Numbered from the stretch's first letter, positions 44,771 through 59,616 are shown. The stretch: DNA of 64,000 nt from Strix aluco (GCF_031877795.1 NC_133971.1:17271171-17335170), one strand, 5' to 3'. Numbers and translations are program-made. Notes: generated by a model not told the origin, from the letters alone.

Positions 44771-47700
44771 GCTGTGTATGTGTGTGTTGCCTGATGAGCC
44801 TTTACCAGCTGTGCTTTTACTAGATTGGGGCAGGAATGCCTTTTTTTGGCTGCTGTGGTCTTGTTCATGCCTGAAGCACTGGAGCCCTGCTCCTTTACAA
44901 AGCATGATGGTAGGAACGATGCAGCTGGCATATCCTCTTTTGGACAGTCTGCATATAGTTCTGAATTCCTTGCTGGTAGGAAAACCCAGAAGTTCAGAGA
45001 AAGAGGATAAAAAGTAATTTTTTGTATCTCCTCTGTGGTTTGAAGTCTAGAATGTTTTTTGCTTCTCTTTTACTGCTGGCTGCCATAGCTCTTGAGATGC
45101 CAACCAAGATTTATTTTTTGAGGGTCTGGTCTCTTATTCACTATGGATTTTACTAGTAGGGAAAAAATCAGATATTGCAGTGTCATAATGATTGCAAATA
45201 TCTGCCTGTTGTGGTCATTGTCACATCAAACAGGTAGAGCATTTCTTTGTTGCGGTTTGCATCAAGCACCCTGTTATTTTCTGCTGCAACACACTTGAGA
45301 ATTAGTTGTTCATTGGTTACCTATCACTGTCTCAAATATTCTCTAATACCTCCTCCATGCTCCTTTTTCTTCCTTTCCATCTTTCGACATGTGCGAAGAA
45401 CTGAAGAAAGCCCTAAATATTGAGGCAAAGAGGCTGTTGTACATCTGGGAAGAATGGACTATCAAACTCTCTTAGTTATTTCTGTATCAGCCCCACAGTT
45501 GCACTTCAGTATGTCTGTGGAAAGATCAGTTTTATTTACCAAAAACTTTCACTGGCAGAGGACCAGTAACCACCTTAGTGGGCCAATCATCCTCTTAAAA
45601 AATACACATCTTTATTGTAGGCCTGATTCTGCGCAGTTTTATCTTCCAGCCATTGAATGACATCATGACTTTTTACTTGCTTGATTGAAAGAAGCATGTA
45701 GTATTGAAAACGTCCCCCAAATGTGGGTACTGACAGGCTGTGACCAAATCACTGTTTAAGTTTTTGTTGTGTTAATCAGTGAGATTTCTCAAGTATCTCT
45801 TATTACAGGGGAAATTTTCAAGACTAAGGATTGTTCTTGTGGCTTTTTTGCTAGAATGTACTCTGAAGCATAGACATCAGGACTGGACAGAGATTTCCAG
45901 GGTCAATCTACAGCTGCTGTAATATTTGCAAAAGTAACATAGAGCCCTAACCCTTGGTAAGAGATCACATCGACTTCTGGTGAGGCTTAGGCTCAATGGC
46001 ATTTCAAATATACCTTTATTAGTAAGAGTTGGCACCACCATTTTATTGTGACTATAGCTCTATGAGTCATATGTGTCTAGTTCTTAGGAAGGCCTCAAAT
46101 AGCTATTTTCAGTCAGGTGGGACTTACAGGTGGGAAATACCAGTTACTGGAGACTGGGAATGTTATTAATCTAGTCTTAGGGAAAAGTTAGAATCACCCT
46201 ACAATGAGTGTTTAAGTCAAATGGGATCAGCTGCCTCCTGAAAGTGACTGTCTGAATGCAGAGGAACCCTGTACAGCAGCAGTAGCTTCATTTCCTGATA
46301 TTTAGAAGTCTGACAGTGAGCAAAATCACAAATAATGTTACTGTGCTGTGTTGTTCTGTGATTTGAATAAGATGATAGCTTTATGTCTAATGGAGGTGTT
46401 TCTTTGTTACCAGTGTAAACAGGACTAGAACAAAGCATCCCAGTGCTCTGGAGTGCTGCGGAGGACTGGTGTGCAAGCAAGAGGCACTCTTATGGGGGAT
46501 GGCTGTAAGGAGGGAGCAGCCTGATGTTAGTGCAGATAGCCAGGCAGCTGCTTTGCCGGTGGTGGCAAGACTTCCAAAGGGATTTCTCAGATAAATCTTT
46601 CTCCTCCCTTTCTGCTCCATCTGCCTTCCTGCACAAAAACCCCTGCCCGGCTGAAGCCCGTCTAGAGAATTGCAGAGAACAGTCTATTTTTATTTCAGCT
46701 GCATCCTAACAGTGTGCAGGGACAACGACTCCTGCTGAATGAACAGGAAGGAAAGGAGGTTTGGCGCATGGCATTTATCCCAAAGCATTTCTGGGCTGTT
46801 AACCCCTTGATGGCTGTTTTATAACAACCATCTGCTTTTCTAGTCTACGTATAGCCTTCTAGCTTACCCAGATCTCTCACAGTTCCACACAGACCTGGGC
46901 TCTCCTGCCACAAGTCTGAGAGGCTCTGCTCAGTCATTCTGCAGATAAGTCTGAACGGGCTCTTGGCAGAGGTGCATCTCTGCGGCTCCTCAGGACGGTT
47001 ATTGCTCCAGGGCAAAGACACACGCAGGTGTGCCACAGCCAGCTACATGGGTATCAGAAGGAAAGCAGGGATGTTGAAATCTCTGGAAATGTGCCTCTGT
47101 ACTCTGCTTTCTTCAGTGTGCCAGATGTGGCCTGTTTGAGAAGTTTCTTTCCCTAATGGATCTTAAGGTGAGTTGTAATGAAAGCTGGGCTGAGTTTACA
47201 CCCACTGGAGTTTATGGAGCTGTTCTGTATTAAAAAAACCCAATGAGGAATTGAAAGGTGGAGACAGATTTGTTTGGAAGCTCCCACTGGAGATCTCATT
47301 CCTCTCTGAAAACCTCTGGGAGCTCTCTCTCCAAGGCTGTTGGAACTCAATCAAACAGGGAAGTTCATGTGCAAATTCTTGCCCAGAAGGTCTCTAAATC
47401 CCACCTGAAAGGTGAGAGACGTGGTGATCAGTAAATCATATGTGACAGAAGCCTGTGTTTGCTTTTCACATTTAGCAGTGGTATTAGAGCCTTTTCTCAC
47501 AAGGAAGGCAGAAAAGGCAAAGGAATATACAGGCTGTTTTCCAAAGAATCTTTCAATTCAATGAAAGTGAACCCTACCATTAGTGCTGTTGGCAACTCCC
47601 TCATTAACTTAACTGTTATCAGAAAATAGCCCATAAAGTCACCTGTTGAGTAGGCAGGACGTATGGGATAGAGCCACAGCCCACTCCTTCCTTACAACTG

Positions 47701-50700
47701 CAAGGTGATAACATGATCTCTCAGCTGCCAAGGCAAGAGCAGTAGCAGCAAGTTGGGGATGCATACAGTGATAACTGCATTAGCCATAGGACCCCTTCTG
47801 CATATTCAACAACATATTCATTTCATCACAGAGACAAAAATACAGGTACCAATGCTCAGTAGACTTAAAAACCATCAGATTTTGGGATGCGCATGTGGTC
47901 CCACTGCACAGAATAGCAGACTTCTTCATTTTCTCTTCAGAAAGTTTGTATTCATGATTTGAAGAATGCCTATTATTTCATCCCAGTGAATAAATGCTTT
48001 GTTTTCTAGCAGATCAAAGATATTCCAGAGAAGATTTATTTCCATATTGTTTGAGAAATTGTGGTTATAGACCACCAGCATTCATTGGCGATCTACCAGA
48101 CAGACTTTTATGGCTATTTGGCAAAGATGCTGGGAAAAGTATGTAGAGTTTGCTACTATTGGCAATATCCTTCTCCATCCTATTAAGTGTGGATAACACA
48201 TGAAAGTAGATGGTAATAAATACAATGTGTGGGTGCATTAAAGCTGATCTTGAAAGGATCTGAGTGTTTAGAAAAACAAAACAACCCAAACAAGAACCTA
48301 TCTGAGAATTTTATAGCTTTATCAGGTCTAAAAAAATGGAGACTGACCAAAAAAGGTAACTGTACACTTGGTGCTTTTCAGGAGTCAGTGGAAACTTAAA
48401 CTAGAAATCTACTGGGAAAAAAAGCCCACAGAAAATGGTTCATATCCTGTAATTTTCTTAATATAGGATCATAAGTAGTTGCCATCCAGTCTAACCATTC
48501 TGCCTGCACATAAATCACATGCCTCTTTCTGTGGCCTGGAGATGGTGTGGGGGGAAATCCTGTTGCTCCTAAATATGAATGTTCACCTCTGTTCACGGAA
48601 CAAAGGTTCCCCATCATTAAATACTGAATCTCAATTGGGGATGGGAAGAACAGCAGTGTTCCTCCAAGTGCCAGATGCTCAGGGCAATACTACTGCAATG
48701 TTAGTATGAGCCAGTTAAACTTTAACTTAATTTCTACCACAAAACCAATGTTTTTGAATGGTCAAGGCAGGATATCAGAGACAAAAAACTTCTGTCAACT
48801 GATGCTGTTTAATATATAGCTTCAGGATATTTCAGTTAATCTCTGTAGGTAGCTGAGTCAGAGTCCTGGTGATAGCGAGAGGAGAGGAGAGCTGAATACC
48901 TCAGTTAAAGCCTTACTGAATCCTTCACCACAGTCTGTGTGGCATAAGACAAGTTGGACCGGCCCCACAGCACCTCTCTACAAAGCTAGCTGCAGGGATC
49001 ACTTCTGTTCGGGTCATATTTTTGAACACCAATGCTCATCTGCAGAGGAGGACCCTGGGCTCTGTGTCCATGAAGATGTGATTGCCTAGTTGCACCTGGG
49101 AACCTAGTGGCCGCTTTTGAGAAAGGAGTGAGGTTTCAGGCACACTTTTCTGCGTAGTGTTTGCCAAGCTACAGATGGTTTTCTGTACAGCAGCTGGTTT
49201 TATTGCACCACCTTCCTTGGGTATTCACTCCTCCAGTGCAACATGCAAGGATCTTTCCCTACTGTTTCTAGCCTTTTGGATTTCACTCCAAGGACCAGAT
49301 ACTGAAGTGTAAGGTAACTCAGCATCTGACTTGAGGTTAGCTTTAATTTTACATTCAATCCAGTCTTGAACAACTTGTTTGAAGTTACTGAGTCCAAATC
49401 TCCAATGTTCAGGAGTCTGGGTTTATGCAAGCATGGAATAAGAACAATCTCTTTTCACTCACCAGATTTTTGGCTGAAATTTTCACTAATACTTAATAAA
49501 AGGCGAAAAGAAGAGAACTCCAGCTAACTCACCAGCAGGTGCCTGAGAAAGCCCTGACAGTCCCTGCCTTCCCCTTGGCCTTTTCCCATCAGGTACAATA
49601 TACAGAGGAAGATGGCACAAGACAACATCAAGCAAATCTGCAGCATAGTTCAGACTACCAAAACTTAGAGTTGTAGACACAGTTCAGCTTCTTGGCCGAA
49701 AGAAGGAATTCTTTATCATAAGGCAGAGATTTACCTCAGTAATATTGCATGTTCTCTTGAAATACTTGATGTTTCCTAATGTAATTTTCCTGTTGAATTC
49801 AACTTGTTTTCTTAGTATTTTTCAAACTCACATAAAGACAAAGAAATGTCCTCTGTTTCATGTTGTTCATGTAACACTTGAACTGCTTGGCCGAGCACAT
49901 AAAATATACATATTTGTTTACATTTTAGGTGAGGATACAAATCTCCAAAGAGCGTAGATAGCCTCTTAACTAAATTTCTTCTATCCTCACACACCCTGCT
50001 ATTAGGTGTTGGAAATTGTTAATTTAATGGAAATAGATTTTGGCTTAATATTGAAAGCTCAGTTTCATTGTCATGGGACAGGCTTTTTACAGGGGACCTG
50101 GTATTGGGAAAATCAGCATAGAAATGATCACTCAGAAATGTATGTATAGGAGGTTTTTTTGAGCAGAAGATTGTCTCAATAAGAGGCCTACCCAGGGCAA
50201 CCTGAATATTAGTATGTAAGTTTGATATTATCAGAAGAGATTTTTACTTCTCCTTCTCCTCTCCTCACATTCAGGGAGGGTCTATTTTTCATTGCCTCTG
50301 CAAGCTAGGGAATGTGACAATGTCAGCTTTTGCGGCAAGGACAGGAGTAAAAATCTTAAAAATGTGTTTTGAGCCATGTTTCTGAAGAAGATTAACTTAA
50401 TTTGTCCCAAATTCTCCCTGTGTCAAGGCTGGGAGAAATTCAATATTGTAAGTTGTTGGCTCTTACTTAACATAGGAGATGAGTCATTATACCCGTTCTG
50501 GCAGTGAATAGACTTTGTCCTGGGAATTGCAGTTAAATGATCAAGGAAGGATTTTCTTGTTGCTCTTAATGACATACCTGTATGAAACTTGAACTAGCCT
50601 GTTACCACTGTCAGCCTGTTTGAAAAAGCAGGTGACTATGGGTGGGGAGTGAAAAAGAAAGTCTAACAGGTTGCTGATACGGCATTTTCAAATCACCTCC

Positions 50701-52999
50701 TCAAGCCTGTTAATTTTAACTTTGTAACGTATCCGACAGAAACCACATGATTCATCATGCTTGCCTCTTAATATTATTGCATATGAAAAAAAAAAAAACA
50801 AAAGAGGAGAAAATTACCTGCAGTGTGATACAACTCTTCCAAGTAGAGAATCTGATCATTCCCAATCCAACGGCTGTAGAAGCAACTGTACCCTGAATCA
50901 CCATTTGAACACCTTCACTCAGTGCCCTGTCAGTAGTCAGTATGTGAAGGGATCAGTTTATACAAAGATAAGAATGATGTTCTCTGCGTGAACAATTGGT
51001 CATTTCAGATCACCCTTCCCTGAACTCTCCTCCCAGCATATGTGAACAGTGTTGTCCCAGGCCTCCAGCATCTTTGTCTTGTTTGTCACAGATCTGGTTG
51101 AAGTTGCCATCTCTGCCAGCTGCTCTTTGTTCTGGGAGAAGAAATTAAGATCTTTGCAGGCACAGAAAGCCAGAGACAGTGAAAATGGCTGTACAGAGCA
51201 GCTCATCTCATGGCTAGAGATGGGTGGAGAATGTTCAGATTAGACATTTGTCTTGGTTATTTGTTATGGGGCAGAAGAGGAAATGTTAAGTCTTTTGAAA
51301 TGGAAGGTTTCAGGGGGAATGTTTGGGAATTTCTCATCAAAACGAGAAAGAGACATTCATGTCAGACATTTCTGCTTTCACAGCTATAGGTCTCTTTGTT
51401 TTTCTGTGTACTTTGGCAGGAGATACTGCAGATGATCACCCAGTGGTTATGGGCTTCACCTGAGGCTTGGGGAAGTTTGGTTTGTCTCCAGGTCAGAACT
51501 GGGATGACCAGAGACCAGGTCCAGAGCTACAAACTCTCAGTGAACGATGGCTCTGGAAACTGGTACTCAGTGACAGCAGATGAACAAATTTTCCTCTCTG
51601 CTTCACTCAGAGTGAAACTGCAGGGAGAGGAATTATTCTTTAAAATACCCTGTTTAAATTTTGGGGAAATACAGCTGGACATTCAGATTTACAGGTTCCG
51701 AAAAGCATAGTCTTCCTTATAGTAATCACCCTTAAGACCTTTCCTCAGATAAATATTTCAAATTTATTGCAGTCCGTCAGTATACCTGTCATAAAGATAA
51801 GCACTGGAATTAAAATACCTATCTGGGTTATTATCTGATAAAACATTTCTTGGTTCAATAAACTGAATTACAGTTACTTTCTCTTTGTTTGTCAGCTGAT
51901 TGCAGGCTGAGGAGATAGTGAGCAGCAGGAAGGAGCTTGAACTGTGAACTTTTGCTTTATCTCATTGAATAAGCTTTTGTTGACTAGTTTGAACCTTTCC
52001 TCTCCCACTGTGTTACAAGCTGGATGATGATCACTTCTGCACGCAAGCATGATTTTTAGGAGTACCCCTTACACTTGGGTGTCTAAACTCTGCCAGGGCA
52101 TGTAGGAACAGTCCTTTTGTTTGTGCTCTTCTTTAGAGCCAGGCAAACATGGCCTGATTATTAATATGCAAACAGTAAGTTACAACTACCCCTGAAGCAA
52201 GAAGATGTTTGCATTTCAGAAGGGCATTAAAAAAGTCATTGGGGTTACACCTACAGTGAACTGTTTCATGCATCAATTATTGCTTTTTGTCTAAGATGAT
52301 AAGCTTCTCTTAAGAATATTTGCCCTCAGCAAAACCCTTAAGCATCTTGTAGAGAGCAAAATATTGTTGTCTTCATTTAAACTTCAGGGCAGAATTGCTG
52401 TAGAAATATTTGCGGTGTGAACATTGATCTATTTTAAATGCCTATTGTGAAACATGGCACTTGCTCTGAATTCAAGGAGATGCCTCCTTCTTCAGAAGGC
52501 ACCCACAGGACTGGGTGCCATACCTAGGCTTCTGAGGCCATATGGAGGTGTAAAATGCTCATACCTGGACAAGGTATCAGTTCATAATAATATCAAATTG
52601 CCAAATGATACTTTTTGTTTTCTAACGTCCATTGACTTGTGTTCACATTGGTGAAGTTGACAAGGAAGACATGTCTCTTCTGAATCTCAGTCACAGATTT
52701 CATGTTTGAAGAAGTCATTTCAAGTGTGACAGGAGGAGATGAGCAGTCTCTGTAGCATCAGGAAGGAGGGACAGAATATCCACAGGGTTTCTAGACATCC
52801 TACAGAGGCAAAGCCCAAGCCACACAGTGCAAGGAGAAGCAAGAGTTAAAGGTCATGGGTGGACAAGGAGCATTTTGGAGACCCTTGGGATGGCAGAGGC
52901 TGGAAGCTTGTGCCCTGTGTCAGCAGCAGGTAGGCTCTCTCTTTATTTTCAGGCTTGCAACAACCAAACGGAAGTCTGGGACGCAGTCAAGGGGGAAGC
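44771..52999. other. Gene desert, sixth part
   Basis: No supported gene or clear repeat family. Open frames such as 51396-51710 (plus, 104 codons) have no recognisable domain and no splice context. Confidence 0.45.
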
Positions 53000-53575
53000 G
53001 TCACACTACTGTCTAATGTGTCTATTGACAATCTGGATGATGGGATGAATGGGAGTCTTGGAAAGTTGGCAATGATATCAAACTGGGGGGGAGCAATCAA
53101 TGTACTACGGGCCCGGACTGCTGTGCAGAGGGACCTGGACAGGTCCAGAGAAGGGTGCCTGTGATAGTCAGGGCTGGAGCACAGGGTGTACAAGGGGAGC
53201 TGGGGGACACTGGACTGGTTCAGTCTGGGGATGAGGAGAGGAAGAAGGAATCTCTCTGCTGTCTGCAACTGCCTGGTGGGAGGGAGCAGAGAAAATGGAG
53301 CCAAACTCTTCCTAGTGGTGAACAGCAACAGGATGAGATGCAACGAGCATGACCTAGAACATGGGAAATCCCCACTAGATACTAGGAAAAACTATGAGAG
53401 TGATCAGGCATTGGAACAGGGCCCAGAGAGGATGTGGAATCTCTGTCCTTGGAGAAATTAAAATTTGACTTGACGGATCTTTGAACAATCTGATCTAACT
53501 GGATCTGCTTCAAGCAGTGAGTTAGATTAATTCCAGAGGTCCCTTCCAATCTGAGTTATACTATGATTTCATGAA
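53000..53575 (+). mobile_element. Old CR1 LINE with internal deletion
   Basis: The left part (about 53010-53150) matches CR1 RT sequence: TCTATTGACAATCTGGATGA, an ATGATATCAAACTGGG block (the degraded Ala-Asp-Asp-Thr region) and AGAGGGACCTGGACAGG. It then jumps to the later TCCAGAGAAGGG block, so several hundred bases of the middle are missing. The rest follows to the 3' end: GGCATTGGAACAGG, GAGGTCCCTTCCAATCTGAG and a decayed terminal octamer, ACTATGATTTCATG. It is more diverged than the copy at 36.4 kb. The left boundary is approximate. Confidence 0.85.
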
Positions 53576-54949
53576 AATAATTTGGAAGAAAAAATAGTTG
53601 CATTTTAAAAGTAAATAATTACTTTCTGTAGGTTTCTGTACACAGATTTGAATCTTTTTAGTGTGCTTTTAAAAATCCAAATGTTACCATCCTGTTTTTG
53701 CAAGTTTTCTAAATTATGCATGTATATAAAAGAAATTGGAAGGCCATTATTACTATTGTACTGTTGTACATTGTTAATATATGTTGTTAAATGCTGTGAA
53801 AAGTTTCCACTTAAGCTAACATGCACTAATAAACTGTGACATTTTTATTGTCATGGTATTTAGGACCATTAGCCATGTATCAGAATGTGACAGTGCAGGG
53901 TGCTTCACAAATTAGGTCCAAAAAGACAGTCATACCACAGGGAGCTTTTGAGCTCAATAAAAAGAATTGTTTTTTATTCTTAAGAAGGTTTGAAACTGTT
54001 TTTTTTCTGCACTGAAGTTTAGGCCAAACAAGCAAGAGGGGGAGCTGATGTGTGTGAAAGCACAAAAAGAAAGATATGTGAACTTTCTATATCAACACAA
54101 GGTTAATTCTGAGAAACTTTGCTCATTGTGCATCTCCAGAGAGAAAAAAAATCTTCTGTGTCAAAAATAAAGGTACGTCACGCAAGTAAAGCATTTTGCT
54201 GTTCATGTGGTAGTGACTTAAATACATGACATCTTCTAGAAAAGTCAATGTAAAAATACTTCCTGTATCTCAAACTAAGCTACCGATCCAGAAGTCTAGC
54301 ATTCCTGGAAGCAAGTCATAGCAAACTGTTGTGAAGACTTCTTCAGCAAGGGAGGCCGGAAAGTAATTTTGAAAAGTTTCAGATTACATACGTTTATTAC
54401 ACCATGAAACACAACAATAGAGTGCAAAGTAGTGGAAGTGAAGGAGGACAACTACCATAATTCAAATATAACTAAGCCAGACATTATCTAGGTAGGTGAG
54501 CCTTTGACTTTTTCACAGACTGTGTCTTCAACAGATGTCAAGCCTTTTTACAATGTACTTTCTTCCATATTTTCTCTAAAAAGAGGGAAGCCATGCTTCA
54601 AAGACCCCTTCCTAAGTCTCACCATTGCTGCCTGTCATCCACTTTAAAGCATCACTCCCCTCTGCCTCTTAATTTCCATTCACCTAGAAGACACAGTCAG
54701 CAACTTACAAGATTTATTTTTGCCCTTTTATGTGCAGTCTGAGATTGCTTTGAACTCTAGCCAGCACTCACCCTCTCAGGTGAAATGATTTCGTTTTCCA
54801 AAAACTGGTTGTTCTTTCTATAACTAGGCTGTCCTGGTCACATAACACCAAGGGAGTGGATATCAGACTCATCTTTTTCCTACAGCTGCAGATGCAAGGC
54901 TCTAACGAAAAACAGATGCAGAAAACATGCCCAAATACTCAGCAAATCA

Positions 54950-55250
54950 AGTTGCTCTCCCCCGAGATCCTTCCTTCGCTCCCCAGCAACAGCATGCTTG
55001 GTTGCAAATTGCACTGTCGTCCACGGGAGCCGTGCCAGATTACCAGTGGTGTGGCTGAAACAGTCCCCGGCTGCGGAAGCTGTGCTTTATCTTTGTTGTT
55101 GCATTTGCAGCTAAATTGGCCTAATGGTCCCCATCCCAAATTACGTCTTTCATGAGGGGCTTTTGTGCATTACTGCTTTATTAGGGCTGCTCTGATTAGT
55201 CAAAGGATAGTTTTGAAAGGCTTGGAGAAGGAGATGTATGAGCAGTAAAC
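54950..55250. promoter_or_regulatory. Candidate conserved non-coding element
   Basis: Balanced, single-copy sequence within AT-rich desert. It contains a SOX-type CTTTGTT (55091-55097) four bases before GCATTTGCA (55101-55109, octamer-like) and a TCF/nuclear-receptor-like TCAAAGG near 55200. No coding potential is evident. The call rests on motif spacing and compositional contrast, so it is weak. Confidence 0.25.
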
Positions 55251-55310
55251 AACACATAGCTCTTGTGCTCCTAACTGGGTGGTTTTGTAGCTAAGTAAGG
55301 ATATTTTAAA

Positions 55311-55366
55311 GTTTGGGGTTTTGGTGTTTTGGTGTTTGTTTGTTTGTTTGTTTTTTCCCCAAAAAA
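55311..55366. repeat. GT/T-rich low-complexity tract with TTTG repeat
   Basis: GGTGTTTTGGTGTTTG leads into TTTG repeats (55334-55350), then T6-CCCC-A6, a small perfect hairpin. Confidence 0.8.
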
Positions 55367-58300
55367 CAGTTATTTAAAAATCAATGCTTGTATTTTGAAA
55401 GATAAGGGTTTGTTTTTCTCCAAAACTGGCATTTATTGCAGTATTGCATATGTAAAATTGTTTAAATATCCCAAATAAATGGTAAGTGTTTGCTGTATGT
55501 GGACAAGAGAATATTTTCCACTGTGACTAAACAGCTTTAATCCTGTTAACCTGCTTGTCTATAGCAGTCATAATTCAAGGAAAAGGAGATAACAGCTAGG
55601 GGGCTAGGGTGCATTTGACATTGTGGGTATGTGTGTGGCCATGGCAGATAATTCCAAGAATTTTTACGAACAAAGTTTCACATTGTTTATAGGATCTAAG
55701 CCACCTTAATGAAACTTTATCTACCAGTTAGGAGGCATGCATAAAGAAAAATGTGCTTCCACCTTCCTTGTCCTTGTCAGGTACATATACATATTTTAAA
55801 ACAGTAGAAATAAATCACAAACACAGCTGCTATCCCACTAACTTCTGTATTTGTACAAACAAACAGCTACCATGTGTGGAAGGAACACTTGTATTTCTCA
55901 ATGGAGCTATACTTTGCAGACATTTGATATGTCTTAGATGCTGTAACTGCACTGAGAATATAGCTGAACTAATGGTTAGAGAACTTTTAAGGCATCTGTG
56001 ATTGTGGTGCAAAGTGTATTTGTGCATATGCATCTTTGTTCTGTGAAAACTTGTTCTGTGGTTTATCTCCAGCTTTTTTTTTCTCAAATTCTGGCCTAAT
56101 GTAAAAAAAAAAACAAACCCAGGATTTTTTTAAAAAACAATTGCTCAGTAGTTTTATAACCAAAGATGTTTATTACTATTCATCTTCAAGATGTTCTTAG
56201 CAATGAAGGTGCTCCAGACAAAGTAGATAAGAATTCAGCAAACTGCTGAAGGAGAAAGAACAACTTGGACAACTACTATGTAGAGTGAAGGACAACTGTT
56301 TATCTAAAGTTTGTTTATACCCTTGCATATATGCATGTGCTTTCTGGTACATTCTGTTGTAGTTGTGCTGGGTACAGTTTTATGACTAGCTTTTCAGTGA
56401 TAAGCTAGCTGAACTGAAGAGCTGTTTTAGCACAAAGTGCAAGACCTCTAATGGAGCTAAAATCTTTTTTTTCCCATTACAGAACAGGAAGGGTCTTGGT
56501 TAAAAAATTCAGCTGTGGATTTTATGTACTATAGGCCAGGTCTTTCACTTGTCTGTAGCAACCCCCTACAGCCCTCTGTGTTAGTGGGTGTATAACCATA
56601 ATGGGATGTTTGCTCAGCCACTAGGAAGGAGATATTTTGCATATTTGAATTGAGTCCAGATTTACATTTCTGTCCCTCTCCATCCGAAGAGAGTGTTTGG
56701 GAATTGCATTTGATCCAGACAAGTTGTTAATTAAGTTTGTTACTGGCTGTTTTATCTTGAATCAGGTACAATACCAATACTGGGAAACATCCATTAGAAC
56801 ACATAGTTTTTAATTCCCTTCTCTCCCACCGTTGCTTGATAGCACTGTGTCCCTGTATGGCCAGACAATGTGAGTCAGATCATTACCTGTCAGGGCAGAA
56901 TTGCTGGGAGGGAAAACATTCCACTGAAATAATAGGATGCGCTGAGTGAGGCACCATTTTGTCTTTTTCCTTAAAATATGAAGTCTCTTTCTGAACAAAT
57001 GACCCTTATATGGTAAAAGTGCAGCCTTCTCTTCTGGCTTTGGGATGTTTGAAAGCATTGCTTTTAGTCATGTTTGGTATTAAGAGGTATCTGGAAGATC
57101 AGATTATTTTCTCATTAATCTCTAATAAATGATGAGTCTGAACACAGTGCATGTTTACTTCCTGCTCATTCATGAAAGGGGCATGAAAAAAAGGATTAAC
57201 CAGACAGCCAGCTATTCTTGCTGGTGCTGTCTATAATACTTCCTTTTCTTATACAGTTGCTCAGTAGTTGATGGAAAATTCCTATTCCATGCAATCAGAA
57301 AGAGTCTTTCAGTTATTTCGTGTACCTGTTCCACCAAATTCAATAACCAGTTGAAGTCCTTTAAAAAAAACCCCAACATCATTACTAAATACCATGAAAT
57401 TGAAATGTGTAGGAAGTGTCTAGAATGCGGCTTGGTTCTGTTCCATTGTATAAGGTGATTGGCCAGAGCTGTTACTCTGAGAGGATTCCCATCCCACAAA
57501 GAGGAATTAATTAAACATGGATGACAGGCAGGAAGACACGATTTCTGACAAGGACATAAGCAGTAGATGGAGGGGTGGGGTCTTCTCATGCTCACTGTGT
57601 GTGATACTGCTTTCTGAATGGAGGCTGCTCCTCCAGTCTCTCTCCCACTGAAAACTGACTTTGTGAGGTTTATGTAAGTGGTAGCACTGATGATGTTTTT
57701 TTCTGCAGGGAGAATTCATCCTGCTCCAAGAGAAAGACAAAGGTCCCACTGACTAATGAAACAGGCAGCAGCAACACTTTTTGGCCAGTGGGGATCTTTC
57801 AAGAGAGTAACTTCAGAGGTTGCTCAGCTGGGCTTTGGCTGTGAAGCTGAAAATTTGGTTTCATCTAGAGGTGTGCAGGTGCTTTGCCTGAGACTTGCAA
57901 CTCATGGATGTGAAGCAATGGAGAACATCTATTAAAGATGTGGCTTTATGGTGTGAGTGAGCACTAGATTGACTCTGTGGGGAGAGAGGAGGGGGAGAGT
58001 GTGTCACACCATTGACAGTAGTGCTGTGTGAGAGCAAAGCTATGTGAGGTTACGTGTTAGGACTCCCCTGAATTGAAAACATCAAGTGGTAATCAAATTC
58101 ATCACGTGAATCGATTCTGATGAAAGTGTAATTAATCCAAGTTGCTGCAAACCAGATTTTTCTTTGTTGTATTTAGTCACAAAAGTATTTGTTGTCTGTT
58201 ATTTAGATAAGTAATTTCTTTTAAGTCTTTCAGGTCAGGGAAGCATAAATAACTTCAATACTGTCAAAAGTTAAGTTGCAAGGTGAGTACACTCTGCCTA

Positions 58301-59599
58301 AGCCTCTTCAGGAAAGAGTTTCCCATCCTGCATCAAAATTTTGCAATTTAATTTCCGCCCCCCCCCCTCCTGCACTGAAACAGCACCCCTGAATACTGCA
58401 GAACTTTTTGTATTGAAGCAGAAGCTCAACTCAGACCTGAGGAGTGGCTCCTCTTAGAGTTGATACATGAATTTCATCAGGAAGTTTCTGTGACACGGCC
58501 TTCTCCAGTTGCCTGAGAACTCCCAGTCTACTCTTAATTAGATAAGTAGTGGTGAAAGCATTTACAAGTATGAGGTGGGACCAGAAGACAAGGCTTTTCA
58601 AGTGCATTTAACATCACTCCTACTAGCACAAGTAGAAAATACAGATAGCTGTATCTACTGCACAACTTTCTCTTTGCCTTATACAGGTCTATAGTTCATT
58701 TGAAGTATAGTTAAAAGAATTTAATGTGTTTTCTCTGACTACTTAATTACAAATCCTATGCCTATACTATTAAAGATCTTTAGTGGTTTTGGTTAATTGG
58801 GCCCCTTTTCCCAAAACATTGTCAGCCGTACATTTAGAAATTTGCTTAAAAGTGAAAGTCTGCAACTGGGCACACAAAAAGATGGAAATAAGTTGTGTAT
58901 CTATGCAAGTGGAGTGACTACATACTTTTATCTAAGTGGAACGTTGAAAGTAAATCTATCTCTGAGCAAAAATGTGAGGCAGCATGAATGCTACCTTGAT
59001 TTGTAACCTCTTGGTACACTTTGGTCTGAATCACGCCCATCACCCTCTATAGTTAAGCACAATCTTGACCTTTTATGCTGCACACATACTGCAGAACTAA
59101 CTTGAGGTTGATTCATCTTTGAAACAAAAATCTTCCAAGGCAAATCTTTTATCATACTATGAAATAGCCTTGTGATAAAATCTGTTTTACTTAGCCTTGG
59201 GACCATATCAATGTTCTGGTCACTAGTACAAGGTCTAAAAAGATTATGATAGTGAGCATGTCATAGATTTCTTTAAATCATTCAGTGCCTGCTAAATTGG
59301 CACAATTTCAGCACCAATTCTGCCGCTCCCCTTCCTCAGTGCTGCCCTGCTTGCACACACATTGTTAATAGCACTGCTGGGGTTATTTTCCATTTATTCA
59401 CAGTGATGAGTGACAACAAAGAATGGAAAAGCCTGTGGGAGCAGCTTGTTCAGACCTACGTTATGGAAAGCAGAGCACTTGAACAGGCTGCACTGACCTT
59501 AACAGACACCTTGGTCCTGCACAAAGTTCCAGTCTCAAATTCTCTGTTTCCCCCAGGGGCAAGTGTCTATTTGAAAGGGAAAGAAAATGCCTGCATTTC

Positions 59600-59616
59600 T
59601 TTTTTTTTTTTTTTTT
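59600..59616. repeat. Poly-T run (17 T)
   Basis: Homopolymer T followed by A/T-rich sequence. Confidence 0.9.

Noticed and set aside
51396-51710. 104-codon plus-strand open frame
   Set aside because: Some stretches look protein-like, but nothing matches a family and no exon boundaries are convincing.
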